Assembly (NCBI GenBank): GCA_046760785.1
Contig: JBHIET010000004.1
Coordinates: forward strand, 15,137-79,136
DNA length: 64,000 bases
Reading direction: 5' to 3'
From: JBHIET01 sp046760785
Lineage (GTDB): Bacteria; Chloroflexota; Anaerolineae; B4-G1
In this document: piece after piece, positions 47,238-55,976 of the stretch
Layout of the letters: every line of letters begins with the position of its first letter
Numbering within the stretch: position 1 is the stretch's first letter
Notes under the pieces: model-generated
Told to the model about the DNA's origin: nothing
Seen by the model: the letters and a program-made list of their open reading frames with translations, nothing else
The model's database searches: none
Program-made: the position numbers and the translations under genes

Positions 47238-48677
47238 ATGGGTACCATCACTGTCGTCGGCCTGGGACCGGGCGATCCACGCCACCTGACGCGGGAGGCG
47301 TGGGAAGTGCTAGAAGCCGCCGACGAGGTCTGGCTGCGCACACAGCATCACCCGACAGTGGCTGGGCTGCCGCCCCGCCTGACGTTGCACTCCTTTGACT
47401 ACCTTTATGAGGAGGCGGAGGATTTCCGGCAGGTCTACGAGGCCATTGCTGACAAGGTGCTGTGGCTGGGATGGCGCCCGGAGGGGGTTATCTACGCTGT
47501 GCCGGGCCATCCGCTGGTGGGAGAAGCCACGGTGAAACAGGTACTGTCGCGGACGGAGGAGGCTGGCCTGGAGGTATGTGTAATAGAGGGGCTGAGTTTC
47601 ATCGAGCCCACGCTCGCGGCGCTGCGGATTGACGCGCTGCCCGGCCTGCAGGTCTACGATGCGGTGGAGTTGGCGGCCCACTATCACCCGCCACTTAACC
47701 CAGACCTGCCGGCGCTGGTGGGGCAACTCTACAGCCGGACGCTCGCCACCGACGTTAAACTCACCTTGATGAACCAGTACCCCGACGACCACGAGGTAGT
47801 GCTGATACACGCAGCCGGTACTCCTGAGCAACGAATCGTTCACTTGCCGCTCTACGAACTCGACCGCCGGGACGGTATCGCTCATCTGACCACTCTGTGT
47901 GTGCCGCCGCTTCCCGGAGTCACCAGTTTTGAGGGCCTGCAGGACACAGTGGCTCATCTCCGTGCGCCGGACGGCTGCCCCTGGGATCGCGAGCAGAGCC
48001 ACGAGAGCCTGCGGGGGGAACTGCTGGAGGAAGCATATGAGGTGGTGGCAGCGATTGATGCAGGCGACCTGCGGGCGCTGCAGGAGGAGTTAGGCGATTT
48101 GTTGTTGCAGGTCTTGCTTCACACCCAGATTGCCACCGAAGGAGCGGAGTTCACAATAGCACAGGTCATCGCCGGTATTGACGCCAAACTCAAGCATCGT
48201 CACCCGCACGTGTGGGGCGAGCGACAGATAAGTGGGACCGGCGAGGTGTTGCAGCGCTGGGAGGAACTTAAACTGGAGGAGAAGGGGGAAGGACACTCGG
48301 TGCTAGATGGTGTCCCGGCAGCACTGCCGGCGTTGCAGCAGGCCGATACCTACAGCCGGCGTGCGGCCCGGGTGGGCTTCGATTGGACGGAGGCGAGCGG
48401 CGTGGCCGACAAGATTCGTGAGGAGATTGCCGAGGTGGGGGCAGCGACCACTTCGGAGGAGCGCGAGGTGGAGTTGGGCGACTTGTTGTTCGCGGTAGTC
48501 AACTGGGCCCGCTGGCTGGAGGTAGACCCGGAGACAGCGTTGCGGAGGGCAAGCACTCGCTTTGCGCGTCGTTTTCGCGGTGTGGAGCGGATCGCCCGTG
48601 AGCGAGGGCTGGATATGGCGGCGCTTACGATTGACGAGTTAGAGACGCTGTGGCAGGAAGTGAAAGTGAAATCCTGA
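47238..48677 (+). CDS. mazG: MazG with N-terminal tetrapyrrole-methylase-like domain
   Basis: 479 residues. Residues 1-220 resemble SAM-dependent tetrapyrrole methylases (ITVVGLGPGDPRHLTREAWEVL), a domain often fused to MazG. The rest is a MazG nucleoside triphosphate pyrophosphohydrolase, with CPWDREQSHESLRGELLEEAYE and a second EExxE/ELGDLLFAVVN helical repeat that supply Mg ligands. It hydrolyses NTPs, possibly as housecleaning. ATG 47238 follows GGAGG; an upstream GTG at 47208 adds ten residues. Confidence 0.92.
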   Translation: MGTITVVGLGPGDPRHLTREAWEVLEAADEVWLRTQHHPTVAGLPPRLTLHSFDYLYEEAEDFRQVYEAIADKVLWLGWRPEGVIYAVPGHPLVGEATVKQVLSRTEEAGLEVCVIEGLSFIEPTLAALRIDALPGLQVYDAVELAAHYHPPLNPDLPALVGQLYSRTLATDVKLTLMNQYPDDHEVVLIHAAGTPEQRIVHLPLYELDRRDGIAHLTTLCVPPLPGVTSFEGLQDTVAHLRAPDGCPWDREQSHESLRGELLEEAYEVVAAIDAGDLRALQEELGDLLLQVLLHTQIATEGAEFTIAQVIAGIDAKLKHRHPHVWGERQISGTGEVLQRWEELKLEEKGEGHSVLDGVPAALPALQQADTYSRRAARVGFDWTEASGVADKIREEIAEVGAATTSEEREVELGDLLFAVVNWARWLEVDPETALRRASTRFARRFRGVERIARERGLDMAALTIDELETLWQEVKVKS

Positions 48678-48701
48678 CGATGCCGATTGTTCCGTGACAA
48701 A

Positions 48702-48731
48702 AAAACCCCGCCCGATGAAGGGCGGGGTTTT
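48702..48731. terminator. Bidirectional intrinsic terminator between mazG and the retropepsin-like gene
   Basis: AAAACCCCGCCC, loop GATGAA, GGGCGGGGTTTT: a perfect 12-bp stem with a U-tract in either direction. It serves the convergent genes mazG (+) and the aspartyl-protease-like gene (-). Confidence 0.92.
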
Positions 48732-48758
48732 CGCCAGCCAGGAGTTCTTGGCAGGGCC

Positions 48759-49136
48759 TCACAACAGCCGCAGCCTGGTCACGCGGGGATCGATGATTAC
48801 CTCTTCGTTCTCGAAATCGAGTTTGAAGCGCCACTTCTGCATCGTCACTGCCCCGATGATGATTTGATCTGCCAGATGGGGTACAATCATGAACTCGTCT
48901 GAGAAGCGATAACCGTCAAGGTGGAAATCCAGGCTCACTCTCTCTTTGACCTTCACCACCCTTCCCTTCTCCGCCGTCTCCAGGGAGAGCGGGCTGGGGA
49001 GAGGGATTGGTGTTTCTAGCCTCTGGGCCAGATCGCGGTCAATGCATGAGTACGTGGAACCGCTATCGAACAGGCCGGTGAGCGCTTTCTCTCCTTTGGA
49101 GCCCACGAGTCTGACCTCTTTCTCAATAATGGCCAT
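48759..49136 (-). CDS. Retropepsin-like aspartyl protease family protein
   Basis: 125 residues on the reverse strand. The active-site motif of one-domain aspartyl proteases is clear (LTGLFDSGSTYSCID, D-S-G), followed by a flap region and a second conserved hydrophobic-Gly motif (IIIGAVTMQKW). Such proteins may be clan AA proteases or metal-free relatives. No signal peptide is visible. AGGGAAG precedes the start on the reverse strand. It lies beside tRNA-Pro and may share its transcript. Confidence 0.8.
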   Translation of the reverse strand: MAIIEKEVRLVGSKGEKALTGLFDSGSTYSCIDRDLAQRLETPIPLPSPLSLETAEKGRVVKVKERVSLDFHLDGYRFSDEFMIVPHLADQIIIGAVTMQKWRFKLDFENEEVIIDPRVTRLRLL

Positions 49137-49185
49137 GGCTCATCTTCCCTCGTTCGTCTCCCGCCTCGCCGATGTGAGGATTTCC

Positions 49186-49263
49186 TGGTCGGGGCGCGGG
49201 GATTTGAACCCCGGACCTCACGGACCCGAACCGTGCGCGCTAACCGAACTGCGCTACGCCCCG
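49186..49263 (-). tRNA. tRNA-Pro (anticodon CGG), CCA encoded
   Basis: On the reverse strand: acceptor stem CGGGGCG/CGCCCCG with discriminator A and encoded CCA, D-arm GCGC...GCGC, anticodon stem CACGG/CCGTG with loop TTCGGGT giving anticodon CGG (codon CCG), and T-arm CGGGG-TTCAAAT-CCCCG. All stems pair perfectly. It is the only tRNA recognised in the window. Confidence 0.95.
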
Positions 49264-49309
49264 AAGGCATCGCTATTATACCCCAGCCAGGCTATTTGGC
49301 AAGCGGAAC

Positions 49310-49338
49310 TTGACACGCTTGAATTTCTGCGGTAATAT
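49310..49338 (+). promoter_or_regulatory. Promoter and possible ArsR operator upstream of the inositol operon
   Basis: TTGACA (49310-49315) and TAATAT (49333-49338) with a 17-base spacer. Just downstream (49340-49348) lies an AAGCGCTT palindrome in AT-rich DNA, a plausible operator for the ArsR-type regulator encoded next. That role is inference. Confidence 0.65.
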
Positions 49339-49394
49339 ATAAGCGCTTTTTTATAAAACCTTTCTTTATGTATTGCGGAACTGCGGGAGGCGAC

Positions 49395-49736
49395 GTGGCG
49401 GTTCAGCAGCGCCAGGTGCTTGTTGAGGAACTGCGAGAGATGGCGCGCTATTTCTACGCGCTTAAGGACCTTCTGCGCCTGCGCATCCTCGTGGCGCTGG
49501 CCGGGAGCGGAGAGATGACCGTGACCGAGTTGGCACGGGCGCTACACGTCAGCCAGCCGCTGGTATCCTTTCACTTGCGGCCCTTGCGTGTACTCGATCT
49601 GGTACAGGTTCGCCGGGTTGGGCGGGAGGTATATTGCTCTGCGAACCTGCCCGAAATCCACCGTCGTCAGGCTGAGTTTATGGATCTGCTGGCTGAGACG
49701 GCGACTTTAAGCCATCAAACTTCAGAGGAGGTGTAG
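49395..49736 (+). CDS. ArsR-family winged-helix regulator
   Basis: About 113 residues. The winged-helix core is [20 protein letters not shown], then [30 protein letters not shown], with the usual recognition helix. There are no Cys-rich metal motifs (ELCVCDL is absent), so it probably senses something other than arsenic. GTG 49395 follows GGGAGG; ATG 49368 lacks a site. It sits nine bases before ino1, so it is likely a local, possibly autoregulatory, repressor. Confidence 0.85.
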   Translation: MAVQQRQVLVEELREMARYFYALKDLLRLRILVALAGSGEMTVTELARALHVSQPLVSFHLRPLRVLDLVQVRRVGREVYCSANLPEIHRRQAEFMDLLAETATLSHQTSEEV

Positions 49737-49744
49737 ACGAAACG

Positions 49745-50839
49745 ATGGTGAAACGAGAGAAGGTGCGCGTGGCGATCATTGGCGTGGGTAATTGTGCCTC
49801 GTCACTGGTTCAGGGAGTGCATTTCTACAAGGATGCACCGGACGATGCTTTTGTCCCCGGATTGATGCACGTGAACCTGGGGGGCTATCACGTGCGTGAC
49901 ATCGAGTTTACCGCTGCTTTCGACGTTGACCGAAGTAAGGTCGGTCTCGATCTGGCAGAGGCGATCTGGCAATCGCCCAATAACACGATCAAGTTCGCGG
50001 ACGTCCCTCGTCTTGGTGTGCCAGTCAGCCGGGGCATGACGCACGACGGGCTGGGCAAGTATCTTTCGCAAGTGATCGCCAAAGCGCCGGGCTCTACCGC
50101 GGACATCGTACGCATCCTAAGGGATACGGGAACCGACGTGGTGGTGAGTTTCCTGCCGGTGGGAAGCGAAATGGCGACCAAGTGGTACGTGGAGCAAGTG
50201 CTCGACGCGGGCTGCGGCTTCGTCAATTGCATCCCTGTCTTCATCGCCCGCGAGGGGTATTGGCAAAACCGCTTCCAGGAGCGGGGGCTTCCGGTCATCG
50301 GCGACGACGTCAAGAGCCAGGTCGGCGCTACCATCGTCCACCGGGTGCTGACCCGGCTTTTCCGTGAACGAGGCGTGAGGCTCGACCGTACGTACCAGCT
50401 TAACTTTGGTGGCAACATGGATTTCTATAACATGCTGGAGCGGGAGAGACTGGAGTCCAAGAAGATATCCAAGACCCGTGCTGTGACGAGCCAGTTGGAT
50501 TACGAGTTGCCAGCGGAAGATGTCCACGTGGGGCCGTCGGACTACGTGCCGTGGCTGACGGATCGGAAGTGGTGTCACATTCGCATGGAGGGCACTACCT
50601 TTGGCGAGATACCTCTGAACGTGGAACTGAAGTTAGAGGTGTGGGATAGCCCCAACTCGGCTGGAGTGGTGATTGACGCGGTTCGCTGCTGCAAACTGGC
50701 GCTCGACCGCAAGCTGAGCGGGGCAATTATCGAGCCATCGGCGTATTTTATGAAGTCGCCGCCCGTCCAATTCACCGACGATGAAGCACGGAGGAGGCTC
50801 GAAGCGTTTATTAGCGGAGCGATGGTGGACAATGAATAG
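49745..50839 (+). CDS. ino1: Myo-inositol-1-phosphate synthase
   Basis: 364 residues. Converts glucose-6-phosphate to 1L-myo-inositol 1-phosphate with NAD. The N-terminal Rossmann loop [12 protein letters not shown] (13-24), and the central [18 protein letters not shown] and [12 protein letters not shown] blocks are those of the actinobacterial/archaeal type. Coupled to a CDP-alcohol phosphatidyltransferase (ATGA-like overlap), suggesting inositol phospholipid synthesis. Confidence 0.92.
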   Translation: MVKREKVRVAIIGVGNCASSLVQGVHFYKDAPDDAFVPGLMHVNLGGYHVRDIEFTAAFDVDRSKVGLDLAEAIWQSPNNTIKFADVPRLGVPVSRGMTHDGLGKYLSQVIAKAPGSTADIVRILRDTGTDVVVSFLPVGSEMATKWYVEQVLDAGCGFVNCIPVFIAREGYWQNRFQERGLPVIGDDVKSQVGATIVHRVLTRLFRERGVRLDRTYQLNFGGNMDFYNMLERERLESKKISKTRAVTSQLDYELPAEDVHVGPSDYVPWLTDRKWCHIRMEGTTFGEIPLNVELKLEVWDSPNSAGVVIDAVRCCKLALDRKLSGAIIEPSAYFMKSPPVQFTDDEARRRLEAFISGAMVDNE

Positions 50840-51494
50840 CGTGAAGCAGATAGAGCGCAAGCAGGGCGCAGAGCAAAAGCGGCGGCGCAGGCGGTGGGAT
50901 TCACTTACCGACTGGGCACGCACCCAGGCGGGGGTTATACTGATGCCCGTCATCCGTGCTATAGGACGACTGGGTATTCATCCCAATACGATCACCATCC
51001 TAGGCGTGCTATTGCAGGCCGGCGTGGGGGTTGTGTTCGGGCTAGGTTACATCACGCTGGGTGGCTGGCTGCTGCTGATCGTGGCGCCGATAGATGCGCT
51101 GGATGGGGCGCTGGCGCGGGCTCTCGGGAAACAGAGCCGCTTCGGGGCCTTTCTCGATTCAAGCCTGGACAGGCTTTCTGATGCCGTGCTGATTCTGGGA
51201 CTCACGGCGCACTATATGGGTCAGGGAGCACGTTTAGAGGTCGCGCTGCTATTAATCTCGCTGGTGGCGGCGATGATGGTCAGCTACGTACGCGCCCGGG
51301 CTGAGGCGCTGGGCTTCCCTTGCAAGGTTGGGGTGCTGACCCGCATGGAACGTGTCATTCTCATCGGTGCGCTATCGGCGGTTGGCTTACCCAGTGTGAT
51401 GATATGGTTGCTGGCGGTACTCTCTGTGTTCACGGTGGTTCAGCGCATCCTTTACGTCTACGCGGTCTTTCGGCGGGAAGACATGCGCGGCTAG
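50832..51494 (+). CDS. CDP-alcohol phosphatidyltransferase, probable phosphatidylinositol-phosphate synthase
   Basis: 220 residues, about six TM helices. The full catalytic motif is present: D88-x2-D91-G-x2-A-R96-x8-G105-x3-D109-x3-D113. ATG 50832 overlaps the ino1 stop. Inositol phosphate is the likely acceptor because of ino1; phosphatidylglycerol phosphate synthase would be the other choice. Membrane enzyme. Confidence 0.88.
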   Translation: MNSVKQIERKQGAEQKRRRRRWDSLTDWARTQAGVILMPVIRAIGRLGIHPNTITILGVLLQAGVGVVFGLGYITLGGWLLLIVAPIDALDGALARALGKQSRFGAFLDSSLDRLSDAVLILGLTAHYMGQGARLEVALLLISLVAAMMVSYVRARAEALGFPCKVGVLTRMERVILIGALSAVGLPSVMIWLLAVLSVFTVVQRILYVYAVFRREDMRG

Positions 51495-51525
51495 GCCACT
51501 GATAGAATGATCGCAGACTGTGGAG

Positions 51526-51552
51526 CTGCCGGGCGGGAGCGTCGCCCGGCAG
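51526..51552 (+). terminator. Hairpin after the phosphatidyltransferase gene
   Basis: CTGCCGGGCG and CGCCCGGCAG pair over ten bases around a seven-base loop, nested in a GCAGACTG/CAGTCTGC repeat. A short T-rich end (CTTT) follows. Likely terminator of the inositol operon. Confidence 0.7.
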
Positions 51553-51589
51553 TCTGCTTTAGGGGACTTGTCGTAGTACCCTGTGCCCA

Positions 51590-51618
51590 TTGCCAGGAGA
51601 GCCCAAAGTTGGTATAAT
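51590..51618 (+). promoter_or_regulatory. Promoter for the ABC transporter operon
   Basis: TTGCCA (51590-51595) and a perfect TATAAT (51613-51618), 17 bases apart. About 190 bases of leader precede the ABC ATPase. Confidence 0.7.
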
Positions 51619-51694
51619 CAGCATTTGAGAAAACCATGTGTAGGGGCTCTTCTGACCCTGGCGTGGTCGTTGTGATATCTTCCCAACAATTTGG

Positions 51695-51776
51695 GTAGGG
51701 GCAGGTTTTGCGCCTTTCGGGCTGAGCCTCAGGACGAAGCCTGCCCACCAGGGCGACCGCAAGGGTTCGCCCCTAC
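51695..51776. repeat. GTAGGGGC-bounded repeat in the ABC operon leader
   Basis: GTAGGGGC (51695-51702) and GCCCCTAC (51769-51776) bound an 82-bp segment with internal GGGCGACC/AGGGTTCG complementarity. A half copy (GTAGGGGCTC) lies near 51641. Dispersed-repeat type, no gene. Confidence 0.6.
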
Positions 51777-51808
51777 ATTTTGAGGAGATCGTTCTGGACG
51801 TATCGGCG

Positions 51809-52744
51809 ATGATTGAGTTATTCGATCTGACAAAACGGTTTGACGGCTTCACCGCTGTGGACGGGGTGACACTGTCGGTAGCGTCGGGCGAAATTCTGGC
51901 CCTACTGGGCCCCAATGGGGCCGGCAAGACGACGACGGTGCGTATGCTGGCGGCGATCCTGCGCCCGACGGCCGGGCAGGCGTTTGTGGCCGGATATAGC
52001 GTGACCGAATGTCCGCAGGAGATTCGACGACGGGTCGGGCTGTTGACCGAGCATCCAGGGCTTTACTTGCGTATGCGAGGCGAGGAGTACCTGGACTTCT
52101 TTGGCCGTTTGATGGGGCTGAGTAGCGATGAGCGCAAGCGCCGAGCCAGGGAATTGCTGGCCTACTTCGGGATGTCTGAGGCGTGGGATCAGCGCATGGG
52201 GACGTACTCGAAGGGCATGCGGCAAAAGATGGCGCTGGTGCGTGCGATGTTGCACGATCCGTCTGTCCTGTTGCTGGATGAGCCGACTTCGGCGATGGAC
52301 CCCCACAGCGCCAAGTTGGTCCGTGACGCCGTCCTCGGTCTGCGCCATCACCAGCGCGCTATCATTATCTGCACCCACAACCTGGCGGAGGCAGAGGCCC
52401 TGGCCGATCGCATTGCTATCATCCGGCGCGGGAGGATCATCGCGCTGGGGACCCCCACGGAGTTGAAGGGGCGCCTGTTGGGCCTGCCGCTTATGGAATT
52501 ACGTCTGGCCTATCCTGCCGATGGTCTCGTGAAACTCGTCTCAGACTTGGTGAGGATCGAGTCGCAGGGTGAGGATTGGCTCCGCTACTCCACGCCCAAT
52601 CCCCGGGAGACGAACCCGCTCTTGCTCCAAACGTTGGCGACGCACGGGGTGGAGGTCGTTACCTTGAGTGAAGTGCCACGCAGCCTGGAGGACGTCTACC
52701 TGCGGGTGGTGCAGTGTCCTGAGCCTGCCGAAGGGGAGGAGTAG
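51809..52744 (+). CDS. ABC-2 type transporter, ATP-binding protein
   Basis: 311 residues. Walker A GPNGAGKTT (34-42), signature YSKGMRQKM, Walker B LLLDEPTSAMD, His-loop ICTHN. Of the CcmA/DrrA class, which drives export. The last residues (VVQCPEPAEGEE) are coded by a CCTGAGCCTGCCGAAGG dispersed repeat. Five bases before the permease. Confidence 0.93.
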   Translation: MIELFDLTKRFDGFTAVDGVTLSVASGEILALLGPNGAGKTTTVRMLAAILRPTAGQAFVAGYSVTECPQEIRRRVGLLTEHPGLYLRMRGEEYLDFFGRLMGLSSDERKRRARELLAYFGMSEAWDQRMGTYSKGMRQKMALVRAMLHDPSVLLLDEPTSAMDPHSAKLVRDAVLGLRHHQRAIIICTHNLAEAEALADRIAIIRRGRIIALGTPTELKGRLLGLPLMELRLAYPADGLVKLVSDLVRIESQGEDWLRYSTPNPRETNPLLLQTLATHGVEVVTLSEVPRSLEDVYLRVVQCPEPAEGEE

Positions 52745-52748
52745 GAAG

Positions 52749-54251
52749 ATGGTAGCGGTAACTGAGCGCATGCGCGCGGTGAATCGCGAGTCGCTGCGCC
52801 TGGTATTTACGTTGGTGGGACGTGACGTCCGAGACACCCTGCGAGATTGGCGCATTGTAGTACCTATCGTAGTCCTCACGCTTTTCTTTCCCGTGCTGAT
52901 GAGTTTCGTGGCCAATGTGGCGCTGAACTGGGTCGCCAGGTATGGCGCACCGATCATCGGCGACCGGATGCTCCCTTTCCTGCTGATGGTGGTAGGCTTC
53001 TTTCCTATCTCATTCTCGTTGGTGATCGCGCTGGAGACTTTTGTGGGGGAGAAGGAGCGCAGGAGCCTGGAGCCGCTCCTGGCGACGCCCCTGACGGATG
53101 CACAGCTTTACCTGGGCAAGCTGCTGGCAGCGATGATCCCTCCTCTTTTGGCGGCCTATCTTGGTATCACTGTGTACCTGATTGGGTTGTACTTCTTCAA
53201 AGGCTGGACACCACCGCCGATCCTGGTGGTGCTGATCATCCTGCTGACGACGGCGTCTGGCTTGGTGATGGTCACTGGTGCAGTGGTTGTCTCCAGCCAA
53301 ACAACGAGTGTACGAGCGGCCAACCTGCTGGCCAGTTTTATCATCATCCCCATGGCGCTTCTGATCCAGGGTGAGGCCATCATTATGTTCTGGGCCAATT
53401 ACAATGTGCTGTGGTGGATTCTCCTGTTTCTTGTGGTTGTAGATGTCATCCTGGTGCGGATGGGTATCCATACGTTCAACCGTGAGGAGTTGTTGGGGCG
53501 CGAGATTGATGAGTTGAACGTGGCTTCTTTGTGGCGTGTGTTCTGTGAGTACCTGCGTTGGGAACCGTGGTTCTTCGGACTGGATGTGCAAAAGATGCCG
53601 GCCTGGTTGCGCTGGCTGGGGACGTTAGGCGGGCTCTACGGGCGTGACGTCCCGGCCATTCTTCGCCGTTCGCGTCTGGCACTCGCGGCGGTCGTGGTCG
53701 GGTTGCTGTTCGCGGCCTTCGTGGGCTGTGGTTTTGCTGCTCGTTATCCGCTTCCACCGGAGATGCTGCGGCAGGAAAACGTCTCTGCTGAGATGTTCGC
53801 TCAGTCGCAGGATCTGGGCTTGGTTCAGTTGACTATATGGGGGGTGCTGTCCCACAACGTGCGGGTGTTGGTGGGGGCGGCGCTGCTGGCCGTGTTCTCC
53901 TTTGGCACACTGGCGATTGCATTACTGATGGCACCACTGGCGGTTGTGTTCTTCCTCATTGTACAAGCCATGCATCTGGGTTATAATCCGGTGCTTTTAT
54001 TCGCTACCGCCGTGTTGCCTCATGGAGTGCTGGAATTGCCCGCCGCGTCCATCGCAACGGCGCTGGCCGTGCGTTTGGGAGCGACCTTCATGTCGCCCCC
54101 ACGGGGGATGACGGTGAGCAAGGGATGGATTTGGGCGTTGGCCGATTTTGTCAAAGTATTTGTCGCCCTCGTACTGCCGCTATTGGCGCTAGCAGCCGTG
54201 ATTGAGGTCCACGTGACACCCTCTATCGTAGTATGGGCCTTTGGAGGCTAG
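52749..54251 (+). CDS. ABC-2 permease fused to a SpoIIM-like domain
   Basis: 500 residues. The N-terminal half is an ABC-2 permease (membrane segments plus the EKERRSLEPLLATPLTDAQLYLGK motif). After about residue 300 comes a SpoIIM/DUF95-like membrane domain (HNVRVLVGAALLAVFSFGTL, LPHGVLELPAASIATALAVRLG). ATG 52749 follows GGGGAGGAG. The fusion probably couples export with membrane remodelling or substrate engagement; the substrate is unknown. Confidence 0.85.
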   Translation: MVAVTERMRAVNRESLRLVFTLVGRDVRDTLRDWRIVVPIVVLTLFFPVLMSFVANVALNWVARYGAPIIGDRMLPFLLMVVGFFPISFSLVIALETFVGEKERRSLEPLLATPLTDAQLYLGKLLAAMIPPLLAAYLGITVYLIGLYFFKGWTPPPILVVLIILLTTASGLVMVTGAVVVSSQTTSVRAANLLASFIIIPMALLIQGEAIIMFWANYNVLWWILLFLVVVDVILVRMGIHTFNREELLGREIDELNVASLWRVFCEYLRWEPWFFGLDVQKMPAWLRWLGTLGGLYGRDVPAILRRSRLALAAVVVGLLFAAFVGCGFAARYPLPPEMLRQENVSAEMFAQSQDLGLVQLTIWGVLSHNVRVLVGAALLAVFSFGTLAIALLMAPLAVVFFLIVQAMHLGYNPVLLFATAVLPHGVLELPAASIATALAVRLGATFMSPPRGMTVSKGWIWALADFVKVFVALVLPLLALAAVIEVHVTPSIVVWAFGG

Positions 54252-54257
54252 AGCGCT

Positions 54258-55013
54258 ATGGCCAGAGTAGTGACTTTGGGGACTGCAGCGGCGGTTCCAG
54301 ATGAGGCGCACGCCAACACCTACCTGGCACTCGAGGGTGAACAAGGCTTTTTTCTGATTGATTGTGCAGATAGCCCCTTGATGCGGATGCGGCGTGTGGA
54401 CCTCGCGCCCGAACGCTTGCGCGGCCTGATCATCACCCACTTCCACCCTGATCACGCCTGCGGCGTCCCTATATTGTTGATGAACATCTGGCTGTTGGGA
54501 CGCACCGAGCCACTGCCTGTGTATGGCCTGCCAGACGTGCTGGAACGGTTCGAGACCATGATGGGCCTGTTCTATTGGCAGGAGTGGCCTGAATTCTTTC
54601 CTGTGTCCTGCCGGCCCGTCACTGAAGAGGTGGGCGCGCTGGTGTTGGAGGACGAGGAATTCCGGATCACCGGTGCGCCGGTGAAGCACGTAGTACCTAC
54701 CATAGGCCTGCGGGTAGAAAACAAGCGCAGTGGCGGAGTGATGGCCTACTCCGGTGACACCTCGCCGTGCGATGCGGTGGTGGCGCTGGCGCGGGATGCC
54801 GACATCTTGATCCACGAGGCGGCGAAGGATACACTGGGTCATTCCAGTGCGGCCCAGGCGGGCGAGATCGCTCGCCGGGCTGGCGCAGGCCGCTTGGTGC
54901 TGATCCACTACCGGCCCGCTCCCCACAAATACGACCGCTGGCTCGAGGAGGCAGCCGCAACCTTTGGCGGGCCGGTGGAATTGGCACAGGATTTTGGAGA
55001 GTACGAGTTCTGA
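54258..55013 (+). CDS. Metallo-beta-lactamase-fold hydrolase (RNase Z-like)
   Basis: 251 residues. THFHPDHACG gives the zinc ligands H61, H63, D65, H66. The later SGDTSP Asp, IHEAAKD and VLIHYRP His complete the site. Resembles RNase Z/ElaC-type and PhnP-type hydrolases without a clear exosite arm. Six bases after the permease, so probably co-expressed, though unrelated in obvious function. Confidence 0.8.
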   Translation: MARVVTLGTAAAVPDEAHANTYLALEGEQGFFLIDCADSPLMRMRRVDLAPERLRGLIITHFHPDHACGVPILLMNIWLLGRTEPLPVYGLPDVLERFETMMGLFYWQEWPEFFPVSCRPVTEEVGALVLEDEEFRITGAPVKHVVPTIGLRVENKRSGGVMAYSGDTSPCDAVVALARDADILIHEAAKDTLGHSSAAQAGEIARRAGAGRLVLIHYRPAPHKYDRWLEEAAATFGGPVELAQDFGEYEF

Positions 55014-55307
55014 CCTCTCCTGGTCGCTGACTTCTTATTGCCTCTCATCCCCTTGGCTTCTGACCTTTTTGACCGATCCCATCCTTTGTGGTACACTTCC
55101 GACGTGCGGCATCACGCGAGAGAGCGTCAAACAGCCGGCGTCAATGAGTATTCAAGCACCAATCCTCGTCAGTAGCCTCTCCCTGGACACGCATACGTGG
55201 CCTAGCGACGCTGTGAGTGTGGCAGGCATTCGCTTGATCTTGTCCCTCGTGCGCTGGAGAAACGGGCCTCATGATGGATAGCAGGCGCAAGATATGACGT
55301 CCTGCCC
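55014..55307. other. Intergenic region before the Hdr operon, no gene seen
   Basis: No convincing coding frame or structured RNA was recognised. A frame from 54964 to 55281 overlaps the hydrolase and has no domain. Confidence 0.5.
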
Positions 55308-55336
55308 TTGACAGAGCGCGGCAGGTGTGTGAGAAT
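55308..55336 (+). promoter_or_regulatory. Promoter for the hdr operon
   Basis: TTGACA (55308-55313), 17-base spacer, GAGAAT (55331-55336). It predicts a leader of about 55 bases to the hdrC start. Confidence 0.6.
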
Positions 55337-55397
55337 AGAATTTGGTGAATCAAGATTGCCTTTGTTGAGCGTATTCGACAAAGCCAGGAGTGTACCT

Positions 55398-55976
55398 TTG
55401 GCAACTCCAGAAATCGTTAACTTAACCGCAGTGAAGCGCGACCCCACCTTCGTGGACCGTCTCTCCCCAGACGGGCGACTTCTCCGCCGCTGCATCCAGT
55501 GTGGCACCTGTACCGCCTCCTGTCCTTCTGCCTCTGCGATGGAGCTCACCCCGCGCCAGATGTGGCGCATGGTGCAGTTGGGGCTGGCCGATGAGGTGCT
55601 GCGCAGCAAGACGATGTGGCTGTGTAGCCTGTGCTACCAGTGCCAGGTGCGCTGCCCCCGTGGCATTCCTCTGACCGATACGATCACCCGGTTGAAGGAG
55701 ATGGCGTTGCGAGGGCGGCTTGCTTCGTCGCGGGAGAGCGCTGGCTTTTACCGTGCCTTCATCGACGTGATCCGCCGCTACGGACGTAATCGGGAGATAG
55801 AGTTCATGGCCCGTTTCTTCTTGGCAGGCGATCCGCTGAGCGTCTTTGGATTCGTGCGCTTGGGCCTTATCCTCTTCAGGCGGGGAAAAGTTCATCCAGA
55901 ATTTCCCCGGTTAGGCGGTGAAGGTCGGTTGGACAAGCTATTTGAGCGAGTGGCGGAGTTGGAGGCGCAACGATGA
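55398..55976 (+). CDS. hdrC: Heterodisulfide reductase subunit C-like ferredoxin
   Basis: 192 residues from TTG 55398 (CCAGGAG, seven bases). Two 4Fe-4S sites: C32-x2-C-x2-C-x3-CP and C76-x2-C-x2-C-x3-CP, as in HdrC, which links the flavin subunit HdrA to HdrB. Overlaps hdrB by ATGA. Cytoplasmic type (no membrane anchor), so the complex is soluble HdrABC rather than HdrDE. Confidence 0.92.
   Translation: MATPEIVNLTAVKRDPTFVDRLSPDGRLLRRCIQCGTCTASCPSASAMELTPRQMWRMVQLGLADEVLRSKTMWLCSLCYQCQVRCPRGIPLTDTITRLKEMALRGRLASSRESAGFYRAFIDVIRRYGRNREIEFMARFFLAGDPLSVFGFVRLGLILFRRGKVHPEFPRLGGEGRLDKLFERVAELEAQR

Noticed and set aside
54964..55281. 105-residue frame after the MBL-fold gene
   Set aside because: Begins inside the hydrolase gene in another frame and has no domain or ribosome site.
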